Positions 29,136 through 38,944 of a stretch of 64,000 bases of DNA are shown piece by piece. The translations under genes and the position numbers were made by a program. The notes beneath the pieces are model-generated. The model was given only the letters and a program-made list of their open reading frames with translations. It was not told the origin of the DNA and searched no databases. The DNA is from Paenibacillus sp. LHD-117. Its GTDB lineage: Bacteria > Bacillota > Bacilli > Paenibacillales > Paenibacillaceae. Where the stretch lies: the NCBI RefSeq assembly GCF_030929555.1, contig NZ_JAVFVT010000004.1, forward strand, positions 124,001-188,000. The letters run 5' to 3'. Numbering within the stretch: position 1 is the first letter of the stretch; every line of letters begins with the position of its first letter.

Positions 29136-30839
29136 TCATTCCGCGGAATCCGCCTGCAAATAAGGGACGTTCGTCGGCATGAACAGTTCGTTCAACACGG
29201 GCACTTCCTTCTCTTCGGGCTCTGCTTCCAAAGCCGGGAACACGTGTCTAAATACTTCGTCTACCCGATCGACCGGGATCACCTTGAGACCGTCCAGATC
29301 GGCGAAAATCGCTTGCCAGTTCTCCTTCGGAATAATAACCTGTACCGCCCCGGCCTGGAACGCCGCTTCCACTTTCGCGAGCACGCCTCCAACAGGTTTT
29401 ACGTTGCCGTGAATGCCGACCTCGCCCGTCATCGCCAGCTTATTGTCGATCGGAATGCCGCGGATGGCGGAGGTGATGGCCGTCGCCATGGCGATTCCCG
29501 CGGATGGCCCGTCGATGGGAGTGCCTCCCGGGAAGTTGATGTGCAAATCGAAGTCCTGCGGATTCAGCCCCGATCTGCGGAGCACCGTGAGCACGTTCTC
29601 GACCGAGCCCTTGGCCATGCTCTTTCTTCTAAGCGTACGGGTTCCGCCGCCCAGCTCCTCCTCGTCGACGACGCCCGTAATGGTGAACTGGCCTTTGCCT
29701 GGAGCGGCAGGGATGGCGCTCACCTCGATCTCCAGCAGCGTCCCCATATTCGGGCCGTAGACGGCCAAGCCGTTGACGAAGCCGATCTGCGGCGCGCTAG
29801 GCACCTTGCGATCCGGACGCGGCGGGATTTGGCTGCTGTTGACGACCCATTCGATATCCCCCGCCGTTATTTGGTCCCGCTTCTCCGACAACGCGACGCC
29901 CGCCGCAAGCTGAATGACGTTGACAGCTTCGCGGCCGTTCGTCGCATAACGCTTCACGACCTCGATCGCTTCTGGGCATGGAGCGAAGCCGATCTTCTTC
30001 ACCGCATTTTCGGCAACTAATGCAATCTCATCTGCCAGCAGCGGCCGGAAGAACACCTCCATACAGCGCGAACGAATTGCCGGCGGAATTTCTTGCGGCG
30101 AACGCGTTGTCGCGCCTACAAGACGGAAGTCTGCCGGCAGCCCATTCTGGAATATATCATGAATATAGACAGGAATGTTCGCATCCTCAGAATTGTAATA
30201 GGCGCTCTCGAGAAATACTTTGCGGTCTTCCAGCACCTTTAACAGTTTATTCATTTGGATCGGGTGCAATTCTCCTATTTCGTCAATGAATAGAATGCCG
30301 CCGTGGGCTTTAGTAACAGCGCCGGGCTTCGGCTGCGGTATTCCCGCTACACCCATCGCTCCTGCACCTTGGTAGATCGGATCATGAACCGATCCGATCA
30401 GCGGATCGGCAATGCCCCGCTCGTCGAAGCGCGCTGTTGTTGCATCGATCTCGGTGAACTTTGCCTCCGGAAGGAAAGGCGAGCTTGGATTCTTCTTCGC
30501 TTCTTCCAATACGACACGCGCGGCAGCCGTCTTACCGACTCCAGGCGGTCCATAAATAATAACATGCTGCGGGTTCGCGCTGCATAATGCAGCCTTAAGC
30601 GCCCTTAGCCCATCGCGCTGTCCGACGATGTCCTGCATCGACTGCGGGCGCGTCTTCTCTGCGAGCGGCTTCGTAAGCGAAACCGACCGCAGCTTGCGCA
30701 GCTTATCCATTTCCTTGCGCGATTCCCGATCGACCGCAGAGCGGTTCGTCTTCTGATTACGCAGCAAATTCCAAAAATACAAGCCGATAACGACGGCAAA
30801 AAACACTTGAATCAACATTAACACGACACTTAGACTCAT
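29136..30839 (-). CDS. lonB: Sporulation-type Lon-like protease LonB
   Basis: LonB is the shorter, membrane-anchored Lon relative that in Bacillus is expressed in the forespore under sigma F. The 567-residue protein has one N-terminal membrane helix (about residues 4-24) in place of the LonA N-domain. It has Walker [40 protein letters not shown], arginine-finger region VGATTRSPQEIPPAIRSRC, and the proteolytic Ser in GGTPIDGPSAGIAMA with Lys in HGNVKPVGGVLAKVEAA. It lies directly before lonA as in B. subtilis. Confidence 0.95.
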   Translation of the reverse strand: MSLSVVLMLIQVFFAVVIGLYFWNLLRNQKTNRSAVDRESRKEMDKLRKLRSVSLTKPLAEKTRPQSMQDIVGQRDGLRALKAALCSANPQHVIIYGPPGVGKTAAARVVLEEAKKNPSSPFLPEAKFTEIDATTARFDERGIADPLIGSVHDPIYQGAGAMGVAGIPQPKPGAVTKAHGGILFIDEIGELHPIQMNKLLKVLEDRKVFLESAYYNSEDANIPVYIHDIFQNGLPADFRLVGATTRSPQEIPPAIRSRCMEVFFRPLLADEIALVAENAVKKIGFAPCPEAIEVVKRYATNGREAVNVIQLAAGVALSEKRDQITAGDIEWVVNSSQIPPRPDRKVPSAPQIGFVNGLAVYGPNMGTLLEIEVSAIPAAPGKGQFTITGVVDEEELGGGTRTLRRKSMAKGSVENVLTVLRRSGLNPQDFDLHINFPGGTPIDGPSAGIAMATAITSAIRGIPIDNKLAMTGEVGIHGNVKPVGGVLAKVEAAFQAGAVQVIIPKENWQAIFADLDGLKVIPVDRVDEVFRHVFPALEAEPEEKEVPVLNELFMPTNVPYLQADSAE

Positions 30840-30950
30840 TTATTCCCGCTCCTCTCATACCGCCTGTTTCTCGAAGGCATCCGTATTATGTCAGTATTGC
30901 CTCATGGTTGCGTGAATAACCGTCCGCTCTATTTTTTTCACAGGCAGAAA

Positions 30951-31193
30951 TCAGACGATCCATCCTGCATTTTGCAGCAACCGGGCCAGCGGTTTAATTG
31001 CAGCACTTATAATCGTAACCGGCGATACTTGCGGCCAATGATAACGCTCCGAGGCAAATAAATAAGCCGTCCACACAACCATTGCCGCATAAACGATATA
31101 TTCGCGAAGCAAGCCTTTCCTATGAAATTGTTTAGCGCCAATCCAGAGCGCCGCTCCGAGCAGCAAGGCGCCCGTAATCTCCATTAACTCCAT
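30951..31193 (-). CDS. Small two-helix membrane protein, candidate germinant receptor D subunit
   Basis: This 80-residue protein has two membrane helices (about residues 5-22 and 33-51) and a C-terminal segment PQVSPVTIISAAIKPLARLL. It lies 15 bp after gerC in the same direction, with GGAG upstream of the ATG. Small two-helix proteins encoded beside gerA operons are known in Bacillus as D subunits that modulate receptor response. Assignment here rests on size, topology and position; I cannot judge similarity by eye. The 111 bp after it show no clear terminator. Confidence 0.65.
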   Translation of the reverse strand: MELMEITGALLLGAALWIGAKQFHRKGLLREYIVYAAMVVWTAYLFASERYHWPQVSPVTIISAAIKPLARLLQNAGWIV

Positions 31194-31208
31194 TCAAGCT
31201 CCGCTCCT

Positions 31209-32435
31209 CTATTTCTTGCCTTCCCGCAGCTTATCCACGTTGATCGGCTGATTGCTAAGTCCGACATTCGAAATCGTAACATGTACATCTGTTTGAATTT
31301 GAATGTCGGCGAACACCTCATCCCAATTGTTTTGCCAGGCGCGCCATTCCTTGCGATACTTTCGATGCGCCAAGTCAGCAAAACCAACGGCATCTGTATT
31401 CAGCTTCTGCAACGATTTCCAGCCCGACTGGACCTTTAAGGAGATATCTTCCCCAACATCCTTCTCAAGCCGCTTGATGACTTCAGGTTTATATAAATCC
31501 ATCGATTTGCAATCCGTCTGGCTCAGCAACCCGCGAGCTTTGATATGAACCTTTACATGTAACTTGCCATTCTTCAGGGAAGGCTTCAGTACGGTTTTTG
31601 ACTTCACGATTTCGAAAGTAGAACTTTTGCCGTCTTCCTCCGGACATGCTGGCGAAACAAGCGCCTTTTTCACCTTATTCCTTATAAAAGCGACTCCGAG
31701 CGCTTCATTGCGGGACAGCCAACCGACCATTTTATCTTGCTTGATTACAGCGACTCTGCCGAGCTTAAGCTTGGACGGAAGCGATGTATTTTCAAAATCG
31801 GATACAGACGACGTATCCTTCGTCCCTGACAAATAAATTTCTGGCAGCAGAGCGCTTGCCGAATCGCTGGATAGACTCATCGCCAGTTGAAACATCTTCA
31901 CTTCGGGAAGTGCCGACGTATACTTCGCCTCTACTGAATTGATCTCTCGTATGCCGTCGCCGGGAATTTTCTGAATTTGCATCATTTGCTCTAGTATTTT
32001 TCGCGACTTGCCCGCTGTTACAAGAACATCGACCGTTTCTCTTGAATCGGGATTGCGTAAATAAACGTCCAAAATCGGATTCAATCCACGGCGCGCCGTT
32101 TCTTCGCTAATTACAATTATGCGGTTATGCGCAAAATATAGCCTTCGCGGACTTTCAAATACACTATTCAAATCAGCTTCCCTAATCGTTCGTCCTTTGG
32201 TCGAATAGACAATTACAGGCGATCCTCCTCCACCGCCCGTTATCCCGATTCCAGTAGAAATCGCAGAAGGAATGACAACCTGGAATGTTTCAACCCACTC
32301 ATCACCCTCCCGATCAATCGCCGTGGCGGACGTAATGGAGAGCTCATTTAATTCATTTCGGCTCCAGCAACCGGTGAGTGTTGCCGCACAACATAGAAAC
32401 AGCAGTGAAATGGATACCGTTCGCCAATTTTTCAT
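31209..32435 (-). CDS. gerC: Spore germination lipoprotein, Ger(x)C family
   Basis: This is the lipoprotein C subunit of a GerA-type germinant receptor in the spore inner membrane. The 408-residue protein has a signal peptide and lipobox ending LTGC (Cys23), followed by WSRNELNELSITSATAIDRE, the typical start of Ger(x)C proteins. Later family segments are GRTIREADLNSVFESPRRLYFAHNRIIVI and the C-terminal EVFADIQIQTDVHVTISNVG. The start overlaps the stop of the permease gene (ATGA). The germinant cannot be told from sequence. Base composition is AT-richer than in lonB and ispG. Confidence 0.93.
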   Translation of the reverse strand: MKNWRTVSISLLFLCCAATLTGCWSRNELNELSITSATAIDREGDEWVETFQVVIPSAISTGIGITGGGGGSPVIVYSTKGRTIREADLNSVFESPRRLYFAHNRIIVISEETARRGLNPILDVYLRNPDSRETVDVLVTAGKSRKILEQMMQIQKIPGDGIREINSVEAKYTSALPEVKMFQLAMSLSSDSASALLPEIYLSGTKDTSSVSDFENTSLPSKLKLGRVAVIKQDKMVGWLSRNEALGVAFIRNKVKKALVSPACPEEDGKSSTFEIVKSKTVLKPSLKNGKLHVKVHIKARGLLSQTDCKSMDLYKPEVIKRLEKDVGEDISLKVQSGWKSLQKLNTDAVGFADLAHRKYRKEWRAWQNNWDEVFADIQIQTDVHVTISNVGLSNQPINVDKLREGKK

Positions 32436-33547
32436 GTACCCGCCCCTTCCGCTGCTATCATCGATTTACGCCGAGTTAAGCGCAGCCCGAGCCATATGAG
32501 AAGATGGATCACATAATTGTTCAATATGAGATATAGGGAAAGCGTAGTAAAACTGAATGAAATAAAATTGGCATTTCTCTGCCATGTATAGATGGCTGCG
32601 GCGCAAATAAAGGCAGCAATGGCGTAGGGAAACAGCACATTGGAACGTATTTTCACTCGGAACGTATAGTCCAACAGCTGCATGAAGCAAAACAAAAAAA
32701 CGGAAACCTTTGCGAACATGGAAGCCATCCACGCCGTCAGCAAAAACACGTCTATACGTTCCGCAAAATTTCCTACCTCAACCATGCTTAATGCAGCGAA
32801 TACCGGATAGGACAACGCATTTATTATTTTCACGCCAAAAACCGCAATGATGATGAGCACAGATAAAGCAATCATCGCAGCAGAAGTAATGGTTCCCCAT
32901 ATTGCCGCTTTCGCGCCTTGTACAGGCTTCTCAAAATAAGGAAGCAAAAACAGCACAGCCGAAATTTCCGATAACCAACCTATAGGCATGGTCGCAGCGG
33001 ACAAATGACGCATGGGAGCCGTTTCAAACATCGGCAGAAAATTTGTCCAATCGAAGTAACCCCACAACAGAAAGAGACTCACGCCCATGAGCAAGAAACT
33101 AAATGCAAGAACAATAAAGTGAATTCTCGCCATCGCCTCTACTCCCTGCCAGGCCATATATATAGACACTAGGGTAATCATGCTTGCAATGACAAGCATA
33201 GGCGTTGCACTTAACAGCTGCTCCAGAACATAAGTCGTAAATTGCCTGACCACGCTTGTCGCCGTTAAGAAGTAATAGCCGCAAAGGCTGATACCTATAA
33301 CGAATGCTATCGCACTTCCAAATCTGGACTCCATCCACGACATAAACGGTTTTCCATTGCTTTGACTGCATATTTTTACGATGAGATAGGTAAACATTAG
33401 GCCAACCAGAAGGGCAAAGAGGATCGTAATCCATCCGTCCTGCTTTGTGATTTGGATGACATAGCCCGGCAATTGCAGCACCGCACTCGGTACGATTGTG
33501 TTTACGAGAATGGCGACACCCTGCATGCTTGTTATACGCTGCTTCAT
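32432..33547 (-). CDS. gerB: Spore germination permease GerB family, second copy in cluster
   Basis: This B subunit of a GerA-type receptor is an APC-superfamily-like membrane protein with about ten helices that forms the germinant-binding site. The 371-residue protein starts MKQRITSMQGVAILVNTIVPSAVLQLPG and carries the family features GYVIQITKQDGWITILFALL and FLLPYFEKPVQGAKAAI. It overlaps gerA upstream and gerC downstream by 4 bp each, so the three are coupled. A second permease of the same family lies upstream of gerA. Confidence 0.92.
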   Translation of the reverse strand: MKQRITSMQGVAILVNTIVPSAVLQLPGYVIQITKQDGWITILFALLVGLMFTYLIVKICSQSNGKPFMSWMESRFGSAIAFVIGISLCGYYFLTATSVVRQFTTYVLEQLLSATPMLVIASMITLVSIYMAWQGVEAMARIHFIVLAFSFLLMGVSLFLLWGYFDWTNFLPMFETAPMRHLSAATMPIGWLSEISAVLFLLPYFEKPVQGAKAAIWGTITSAAMIALSVLIIIAVFGVKIINALSYPVFAALSMVEVGNFAERIDVFLLTAWMASMFAKVSVFLFCFMQLLDYTFRVKIRSNVLFPYAIAAFICAAAIYTWQRNANFISFSFTTLSLYLILNNYVIHLLIWLGLRLTRRKSMIAAEGAGT

Positions 33548-35112
33548 TCTCTCCCTCCCTCTTGCCCGCCGCTGCGATCGCCCCGATCAGAATTTCGCTT
33601 TGGCGTTCCTTGTCGTCTCGATCCTGGAATCTTATACAAGCCAGGTCGTTTATTCATCGCCCACCAAGGCACACGCACGAACACATCCTTCAGGTTGCCT
33701 TTCACTAACGGGGAAATTGGCGTTAAATACGGAATCCCGAACGAACGGAGTCCAGACAGATGGGTCAACAAAATCATCAACCCGGCCATAATGCCAAATA
33801 CGCCGAAGGTGCCTCCCAATATCATCATCGTAAAGCGAATCAACCTGGCGGACGTGCCCATATTGACAGAAGGTATGACGAAGGTTGCTATCGCGGTAAA
33901 GGATACGACAATAACCATCGCCGCCGAGACTAGTCCTGCTTGCACAGCCGATTGCCCAAGCACGAGCGCGCCGACTATCGAGATCGCTGGGCCAATGATC
34001 CGTGGCATTCGGACCCCGGCTTCCCGTAAAATCTCAAACGTTATTTCCATCAATAGCGCTTCGATGATTGCCGGGAATGGCACCCCCTCCCTCTGTGCGG
34101 CAATGCTGATTAACAGCGGTGTCGGCAGCATCTCCTGATGGAAGGTTGTGATGGCGATGTAGAGCGCGGGCAGCAGCATCGATACAAAGAAGGATACGAA
34201 ACGAATGAGCCTCAGAAATGTTGCAATGTCATAGCTTTGGTAGTAGTCCTCACTCGATTGAAAAAACTTAACGAAAGTAACCGGGGCGAGAAGCACAAAC
34301 GGCGTTCCGTCAACAAGAATCGCCACCTGCCCTTCCAGCAGGCTTGCCGCGATCGCATCGGGCCGCTCCGAGTTTTGAATAAGCGGAAACGGCGTATACG
34401 TTTTGTCTAGAAGAAATTCTTCAATATATCCGCTTTCCAGAATACTATCCGTATCGATATCGTCCAGCCTGCGATGAATCTCTTGCACTACGCTATTAGC
34501 TGCTATCCCTTTCATATATGCAATGGCCACAGTCGTTCTCGTCTCGCGGCCGATGATTTTGTACTCGACTCGAAGATTCGTTGATTTTATTTTATTTCTA
34601 ACAAGCGCGATATTGGTCATAATGCTTTCGGCGAAGCCTTCCTTCGGTCCTCGTACAACGGTTTGCGTGCTTGGCTCCTCAACGCCGCGTTTCTCGCCGC
34701 CATGCGTATTTGCGGCAATCGCCTGATTGCATCCGTCCAACAAAATAACGGTCAGCCCCTCAAGCATCGCGCAATAGATACCGTCCATGAACTCCAGCTT
34801 GCGAACGCTGCCGGTCGCAAGCGTTCGGTACAGCAGCGTTTGGAACGGATCACCCTCCGCTAAGGCATTGCTTCCATCCGGCTGATCTGCAAGCATGCTT
34901 CGGACCAAAAAGTTAACAGCAGCCGTATCTGTTAACCCTGCAATTGACAAAACAGCGGCTCTAGTGCTAGCGAAAAGATGAAGCTCTCGCACAACAATAT
35001 CAGGCTCGGTGCCTAATTCTTCGGCAATGAGCTTAAGGTTATGCTCCAAGTCGCTTGATATAGGCGTCTCTTTCTCCGCCGCATTTGCACTTTTATTGTT
35101 CTGATTGTTCAT
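33544..35112 (-). CDS. gerA: Spore germination protein GerA family (A subunit)
   Basis: This is the A subunit of a GerA-type germinant receptor: a large cytoplasmic N-terminal domain (about residues 1-290) and a C-terminal membrane domain of about five helices. Recent work models the complex as an ion channel. Family segments include YCAMLEGLTVILLDGCNQAI, ETRTTVAIAYMKGIAA, VAILVDGTPFVLLAPVTFV, EGVPFPAIIEALLMEITFE and ILREAGVRMPRIIGPAISIVGALVLGQ. I chose the ATG at 35112 (MNNQNNKSANAAEK) because AGGTG lies 8 bp upstream; the frame is open to 35157. The product is 522 residues. It overlaps the upstream permease gene by 20 bp. Confidence 0.93.
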   Translation of the reverse strand: MNNQNNKSANAAEKETPISSDLEHNLKLIAEELGTEPDIVVRELHLFASTRAAVLSIAGLTDTAAVNFLVRSMLADQPDGSNALAEGDPFQTLLYRTLATGSVRKLEFMDGIYCAMLEGLTVILLDGCNQAIAANTHGGEKRGVEEPSTQTVVRGPKEGFAESIMTNIALVRNKIKSTNLRVEYKIIGRETRTTVAIAYMKGIAANSVVQEIHRRLDDIDTDSILESGYIEEFLLDKTYTPFPLIQNSERPDAIAASLLEGQVAILVDGTPFVLLAPVTFVKFFQSSEDYYQSYDIATFLRLIRFVSFFVSMLLPALYIAITTFHQEMLPTPLLISIAAQREGVPFPAIIEALLMEITFEILREAGVRMPRIIGPAISIVGALVLGQSAVQAGLVSAAMVIVVSFTAIATFVIPSVNMGTSARLIRFTMMILGGTFGVFGIMAGLMILLTHLSGLRSFGIPYLTPISPLVKGNLKDVFVRVPWWAMNKRPGLYKIPGSRRQGTPKRNSDRGDRSGGQEGGRE

Positions 35113-36208
35113 TCGCATGCACCTTTTCATTCCATCTTTTTTTGATGACCACAGCAATCAATAGCAGTAAAGGAAAGGCGATCTGAAAAATAGGAAAATG
35201 GTATTTCAAATTAAACTGAAAGCCAAATGACACTTGCTCCATGTAGTTTCGAAAAAGGAACGAACCAAAGAAGATGACGCATCCAATTAACGGGACCGCG
35301 TAGCGCTCCGGGATTTTCATTAAATATCGCAATGCGAGCACAGCACCCATAAAATAGGCAGTCAACTTAAAATAAACACCCGTAAATAACAATAATGCGA
35401 CTAAAGGATCAATACGCTCCAAAAATTTAGCCACTTGAATAAATTTAGTAATATGCAAGAACGGAATCGTGACGACGGCCCCCAACTTGCCCAAGCCTGA
35501 TAATAGAAGTAAATTCGTAAGCGTAATAAACAGCCCAGAAAATATATAACACTTCATTGTGACACGAATCATTCCACCGTCTTGCTCCGCATACTTCCAA
35601 TACATGAGAAACAGAACAAGTTCGCCGAAAGGAAACGAAATAAGCCCTGGAAAAGCCGCCTTCAATACCGGCTTTATGCCTTCATCCAGTACCGGCAGCA
35701 CATTCTCAAGATGAAGCAATCCTGCTCCAGCCATGATTAGAAACAACAAAACATAGATACCAATAACGATTGGTAAAATAAATTCAGCCATTCGAAAAAA
35801 TACGTTTACACCGCTGAATACGGTATAGGCTGCCATACCGCATACAATAAGCATAATCGCACTGATTGGCGTATTCGGAAGCAATACCATATTAATTAAG
35901 TCGCCAAATTCTCTTACATTGCGAATCGATTTATAACAAAAATAGATGACATAGCTTAGAGAGAAAACGAAGCCTAACCACTTGCCGAAATGATCGTTGA
36001 TCACCTCAATTAGATTGCTACGAGGCGCATTTCGAAAAATCATCAGATTAACGCCCCATAATAATACAAGTCCGCCGAGCATGCCGATGAACACAGCAAG
36101 CCACGCATCCTTGCCAGCGTCGCTCGCTAGCAAAAACAAGGACGAGCTTCCGATAAGAAACAACACGATCATCGATCCAAGCTGATTAAGGCTAATACGC
36201 TCCAACAT
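35093..36208 (-). CDS. Spore germination permease GerB family, first copy in cluster
   Basis: This 371-residue polytopic protein has about ten membrane helices. It starts MLERISLNQLGSMIVLFLIGSSS, a common pattern for GerAB/YfkT-type permeases, and carries SKSIRNVREFGDLINMVLLPNTP-like and FPGLISFPFGELVLFLMYWKY-like segments. It is the first gene of the cluster. With the permease at 32432-33547 the cluster has two B subunits for one A and one C. Whether both join one receptor or form alternative receptors is unknown. The gene is clearly AT-richer than its host neighbours. Confidence 0.88.
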   Translation of the reverse strand: MLERISLNQLGSMIVLFLIGSSSLFLLASDAGKDAWLAVFIGMLGGLVLLWGVNLMIFRNAPRSNLIEVINDHFGKWLGFVFSLSYVIYFCYKSIRNVREFGDLINMVLLPNTPISAIMLIVCGMAAYTVFSGVNVFFRMAEFILPIVIGIYVLLFLIMAGAGLLHLENVLPVLDEGIKPVLKAAFPGLISFPFGELVLFLMYWKYAEQDGGMIRVTMKCYIFSGLFITLTNLLLLSGLGKLGAVVTIPFLHITKFIQVAKFLERIDPLVALLLFTGVYFKLTAYFMGAVLALRYLMKIPERYAVPLIGCVIFFGSFLFRNYMEQVSFGFQFNLKYHFPIFQIAFPLLLLIAVVIKKRWNEKVHANEQSEQ

Positions 36209-36283
36209 GCTCCCGCCTTTGCCTTTGTCATCGCTGCAATCCTTAATTTGCCACAGAAATCGGAAAATATGCGCAATAACGCA

Positions 36284-36319
36284 AAAGGCTGCTAGAACCT
36301 GTTGGTCCTAGCAGCCTTT
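36284..36319 (-). terminator. Terminator downstream of ispG
   Basis: AAAGGCTGCTAGGACC pairs with GGTTCTAGCAGCCTTT around a short AACA loop on the minus strand, 11 bp after the ispG stop. The stem ends in TTTTGC. It separates ispG from the ger cluster. Confidence 0.88.
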
Positions 36320-36329
36320 ACTATTGCTA

Positions 36330-37439
36330 TTAAGTATGCGTATGATGCTTGCGCCCTGGAATTTCTCCAGTCGCTTCATAGACGCTCACGATTTGGTCGA
36401 TTTCTTTCTTCAGCTCGCTCAGCAGCTCCGCTTCCGGCACCTTGCGAATCATCTCGCCGTACCGGAACAGCATGCCTTCGCCGCGGGCGCCCGCGATGCC
36501 GATATCCGCTTCCCGCGCCTCGCCCGGGCCGTTCACCGCGCAGCCCAGCACCGATACCTTGATCGGCACTTTGATTTTGGAAATGTAGTCTTCGACTTCG
36601 TTGGCAATGGAGAATAAATCGATGTCGAGCCTGCCGCATGTCGGACAGGAGACCAGCGTAGCCGCGTTCGTGATAAGACCAAACGTCTTGAGCAGCTCGC
36701 GCGCTACTTTCACTTCTTCTACCGGATCCGCGCTGAGGCTGATCCGGACCGTGTTGCCGATGCCCATCGACAAAAGCGCCCCGATGCCGGCCGAGCTCTT
36801 GATCGTACCCGTATGAAGCGTTCCCGCTTCCGTAATGCCGAGATGAAGCGGATATTTGATCTTCTCGGCTGCCATGCTGTATGCCGCGATGGCCATCGGC
36901 ACGTCGGATGCCTTCAGCGAGACGATAATATCATGGAAGTCCAGCTCCTCGAGAATGCCGATGTGGAACAACGCGCTTTCGACCATCGCTTCCGGCGTCG
37001 GATAACCGTACTTCTCCAGCAGATGGTTCTCGAGCGAGCCCGCGTTGACGCCGATCCGGATCGGAATGCCGCGTTCTTTGCATGCTTTCACGACGGCTTC
37101 CACTTTCTCGCGGCGACCGATATTGCCGGGATTGATTCTTACCTTGTCGACCCCGTTCTCGATCGCGGCAAGCGCGAGCCTGTAATCGAAATGAATGTCC
37201 GCGACGAGCGGAATATGAATGCGTTTCTTGATTTCCTTAATCGCCTCGGCGGCTTCCTTGTTGTTGACGGTCACGCGGACGATCTGGCAGCCCGCTTCCT
37301 CCAGACGGAGAATTTCGGCGACCGTCGCTTCCACGTCCGCCGTCTTGGTTGTGCACATGCTCTGAATAATGACTTCGTTGCTGCCGCCGATCGTCAGATC
37401 GCCGACCTTAACCGGAACGGTATCCTGGCGCTTATACAT
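36330..37439 (-). CDS. ispG: 4-hydroxy-3-methylbut-2-enyl diphosphate synthase IspG
   Basis: IspG is the iron-sulfur enzyme of the penultimate step of the MEP isoprenoid pathway. The 369-residue protein starts with [22 protein letters not shown] and has the TIM-barrel segments [14 protein letters not shown] and VRINPGNIG. The C-terminal [4Fe-4S] ligands are SCPTCGR and [12 protein letters not shown]. It has its own terminator. It stands between clpX and the ger cluster, a place it does not occupy in B. subtilis. Confidence 0.97.
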   Translation of the reverse strand: MYKRQDTVPVKVGDLTIGGSNEVIIQSMCTTKTADVEATVAEILRLEEAGCQIVRVTVNNKEAAEAIKEIKKRIHIPLVADIHFDYRLALAAIENGVDKVRINPGNIGRREKVEAVVKACKERGIPIRIGVNAGSLENHLLEKYGYPTPEAMVESALFHIGILEELDFHDIIVSLKASDVPMAIAAYSMAAEKIKYPLHLGITEAGTLHTGTIKSSAGIGALLSMGIGNTVRISLSADPVEEVKVARELLKTFGLITNAATLVSCPTCGRLDIDLFSIANEVEDYISKIKVPIKVSVLGCAVNGPGEAREADIGIAGARGEGMLFRYGEMIRKVPEAELLSELKKEIDQIVSVYEATGEIPGRKHHTHT

Positions 37440-37460
37440 ACGTTATCTCTCCCATCCTGC

Positions 37461-37548
37461 GTCCAATTTTGATCACGCAGTATCCCATGAAGCCTATTCG
37501 ACATCGAATCTTGTATTCAGCAGGAACTTCCGGAGCAGGTAATTGGAC
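37461..37548. repeat. Dispersed MITE-like intergenic repeat, copy 2 (family A)
   Basis: This 88-bp segment is bounded by perfect 8-bp inverted ends GTCCAATT and AATTGGAC. It shares with 4438-4604 the motifs TTTTGATCACG, TATTCGACATCGAATCTTG, ATTCAGC and GGAACTTCCGG in the same order and spacing. It is a shorter form that lacks the right half of copy 1. It lies upstream of ispG and downstream of clpX. Confidence 0.7.
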
Positions 37549-37606
37549 AATGAACATGCCCTAAATACTACGCCGATCAAACCGAAAGGTGACAAGAACG
37601 TCAAAG

Positions 37607-37648
37607 TCCACCCCGCGGCCAGCGGAGTTTCGCTGGCCACAGGGTGGA
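37607..37648 (-). terminator. Strong hairpin downstream of clpX
   Basis: TCCACCC and GGCCAGCG pair with CGCTGGCC and GGGTGGA to give a stem-loop of about 42 nt, 15 bp after the clpX stop. The minus-strand T tract after it is weak (CTTTGACGTT). It may be a terminator or a 3'-end stabilising hairpin. Confidence 0.65.
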
Positions 37649-37663
37649 ATCCCGATGCCATTA

Positions 37664-38920
37664 TTAGGCGCTTTCTTCCTTCTTCTTGCCTTTCTTCGCA
37701 GTCAGCTCCGGCATAATCTTCTCCTGCACCGACTTCTCCGTGATGAGGCAGGTGTTCACGTCGTCGCGCGACGGCACCTCGTACATCACGTCGAGCATGA
37801 TGCCTTCGATGATTGCGCGCAGGCCCCGGGCGCCGGTATTGCGTTTGATCGCTTCCTTCGCGATCGCGTCCAGCGCGGCCGGTTCGAAGTCCAGCTTCAC
37901 GTTGTCCATCTCAAGAAGCTTCTGGTACTGCTTCACGAGGGCGTTCTTCGGTTCGGACAGAATCCGTACCAAGGCCGGCTCGTCAAGCGGCTCCAGCGTG
38001 GAGATGACCGGCAGACGGCCCACGAACTCCGGAATCAATCCGAACTTCAGCAGATCCTCCGGCAATACCATCGTCAAGTATTCGCCCGCCTTCAAGTCCT
38101 TCGTCGTGTCGCCTGAGGAATTGAAGCCGATCACCTTCTTGCCGATGCGGCGTTTGATCAGCTGCTCCAGGCCGTCGAACGCGCCGCCGCAGATGAACAA
38201 GATGTTCGTCGTATCGATTTGGATAAATTCTTGATGCGGATGCTTGCGACCGCCTTGCGGAGGTACGGAAGCGACCGTGCCTTCCAATATTTTGAGCAGC
38301 GCCTGTTGAACGCCTTCGCCCGATACGTCGCGCGTAATGGAAGGATTCTCGGATTTGCGCGCCACTTTGTCGATCTCGTCGATGTAGATAATGCCGCGCT
38401 CGGCTTTCTCGACATCGTAATCGGCCGCTTGAATCAGCTTAAGCAAAATATTTTCGACGTCTTCGCCGACGTAGCCGGCTTCCGTCAAAGAAGTTGCGTC
38501 CGCAATCGCGAACGGAACGTTCAAAATTTTGGCCATCGTTTGCGCCAATAGCGTTTTGCCGGAACCCGTAGGTCCCAGAAGCAGGATATTGGACTTCTGA
38601 AGCTCCACATCCTCGATCTTGCTGCCGGAGTTGATCCGTTTGTAATGGTTATACACGGCAACGGACAACGACTTCTTGGCGGAATCCTGGCCAATGACGT
38701 AGGAATCCAGAATCGAGCGGATATCTTTCGGCTTCGGAATGTCTTTCAGATCGAGCTCTTCGTCGTTGCCGAGCTCCTCTTCCACGATTTCCGTGCACAG
38801 CTCGATGCATTCATCGCATATATAGACGCCAGGACCGGCTACCAGCTTGCGCACCTGATCCTGCGATTTGCCGCAGAACGAACACTTTAGTTGACCCTTT
38901 TCATCGTTGAATTTGAACAT
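37664..38920 (-). CDS. clpX: ATP-dependent Clp protease ATP-binding subunit ClpX
   Basis: ClpX is the AAA+ unfoldase that feeds substrates to ClpP. The 418-residue protein has the N-terminal zinc-binding domain ([17 protein letters not shown] then [10 protein letters not shown]), Walker [19 protein letters not shown], Walker [14 protein letters not shown] and the [10 protein letters not shown] loop region near the ClpP-binding part. It starts 24 bp after clpP, and the pair is likely co-transcribed. In B. subtilis clpX is next to tig and clpP lies elsewhere, so this tig-clpP-clpX order is the ancestral bacterial form. Confidence 0.98.
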   Translation of the reverse strand: MFKFNDEKGQLKCSFCGKSQDQVRKLVAGPGVYICDECIELCTEIVEEELGNDEELDLKDIPKPKDIRSILDSYVIGQDSAKKSLSVAVYNHYKRINSGSKIEDVELQKSNILLLGPTGSGKTLLAQTMAKILNVPFAIADATSLTEAGYVGEDVENILLKLIQAADYDVEKAERGIIYIDEIDKVARKSENPSITRDVSGEGVQQALLKILEGTVASVPPQGGRKHPHQEFIQIDTTNILFICGGAFDGLEQLIKRRIGKKVIGFNSSGDTTKDLKAGEYLTMVLPEDLLKFGLIPEFVGRLPVISTLEPLDEPALVRILSEPKNALVKQYQKLLEMDNVKLDFEPAALDAIAKEAIKRNTGARGLRAIIEGIMLDVMYEVPSRDDVNTCLITEKSVQEKIMPELTAKKGKKKEESA

Positions 38921-38944
38921 GTACTCACCCCTTCTATCGTAATG

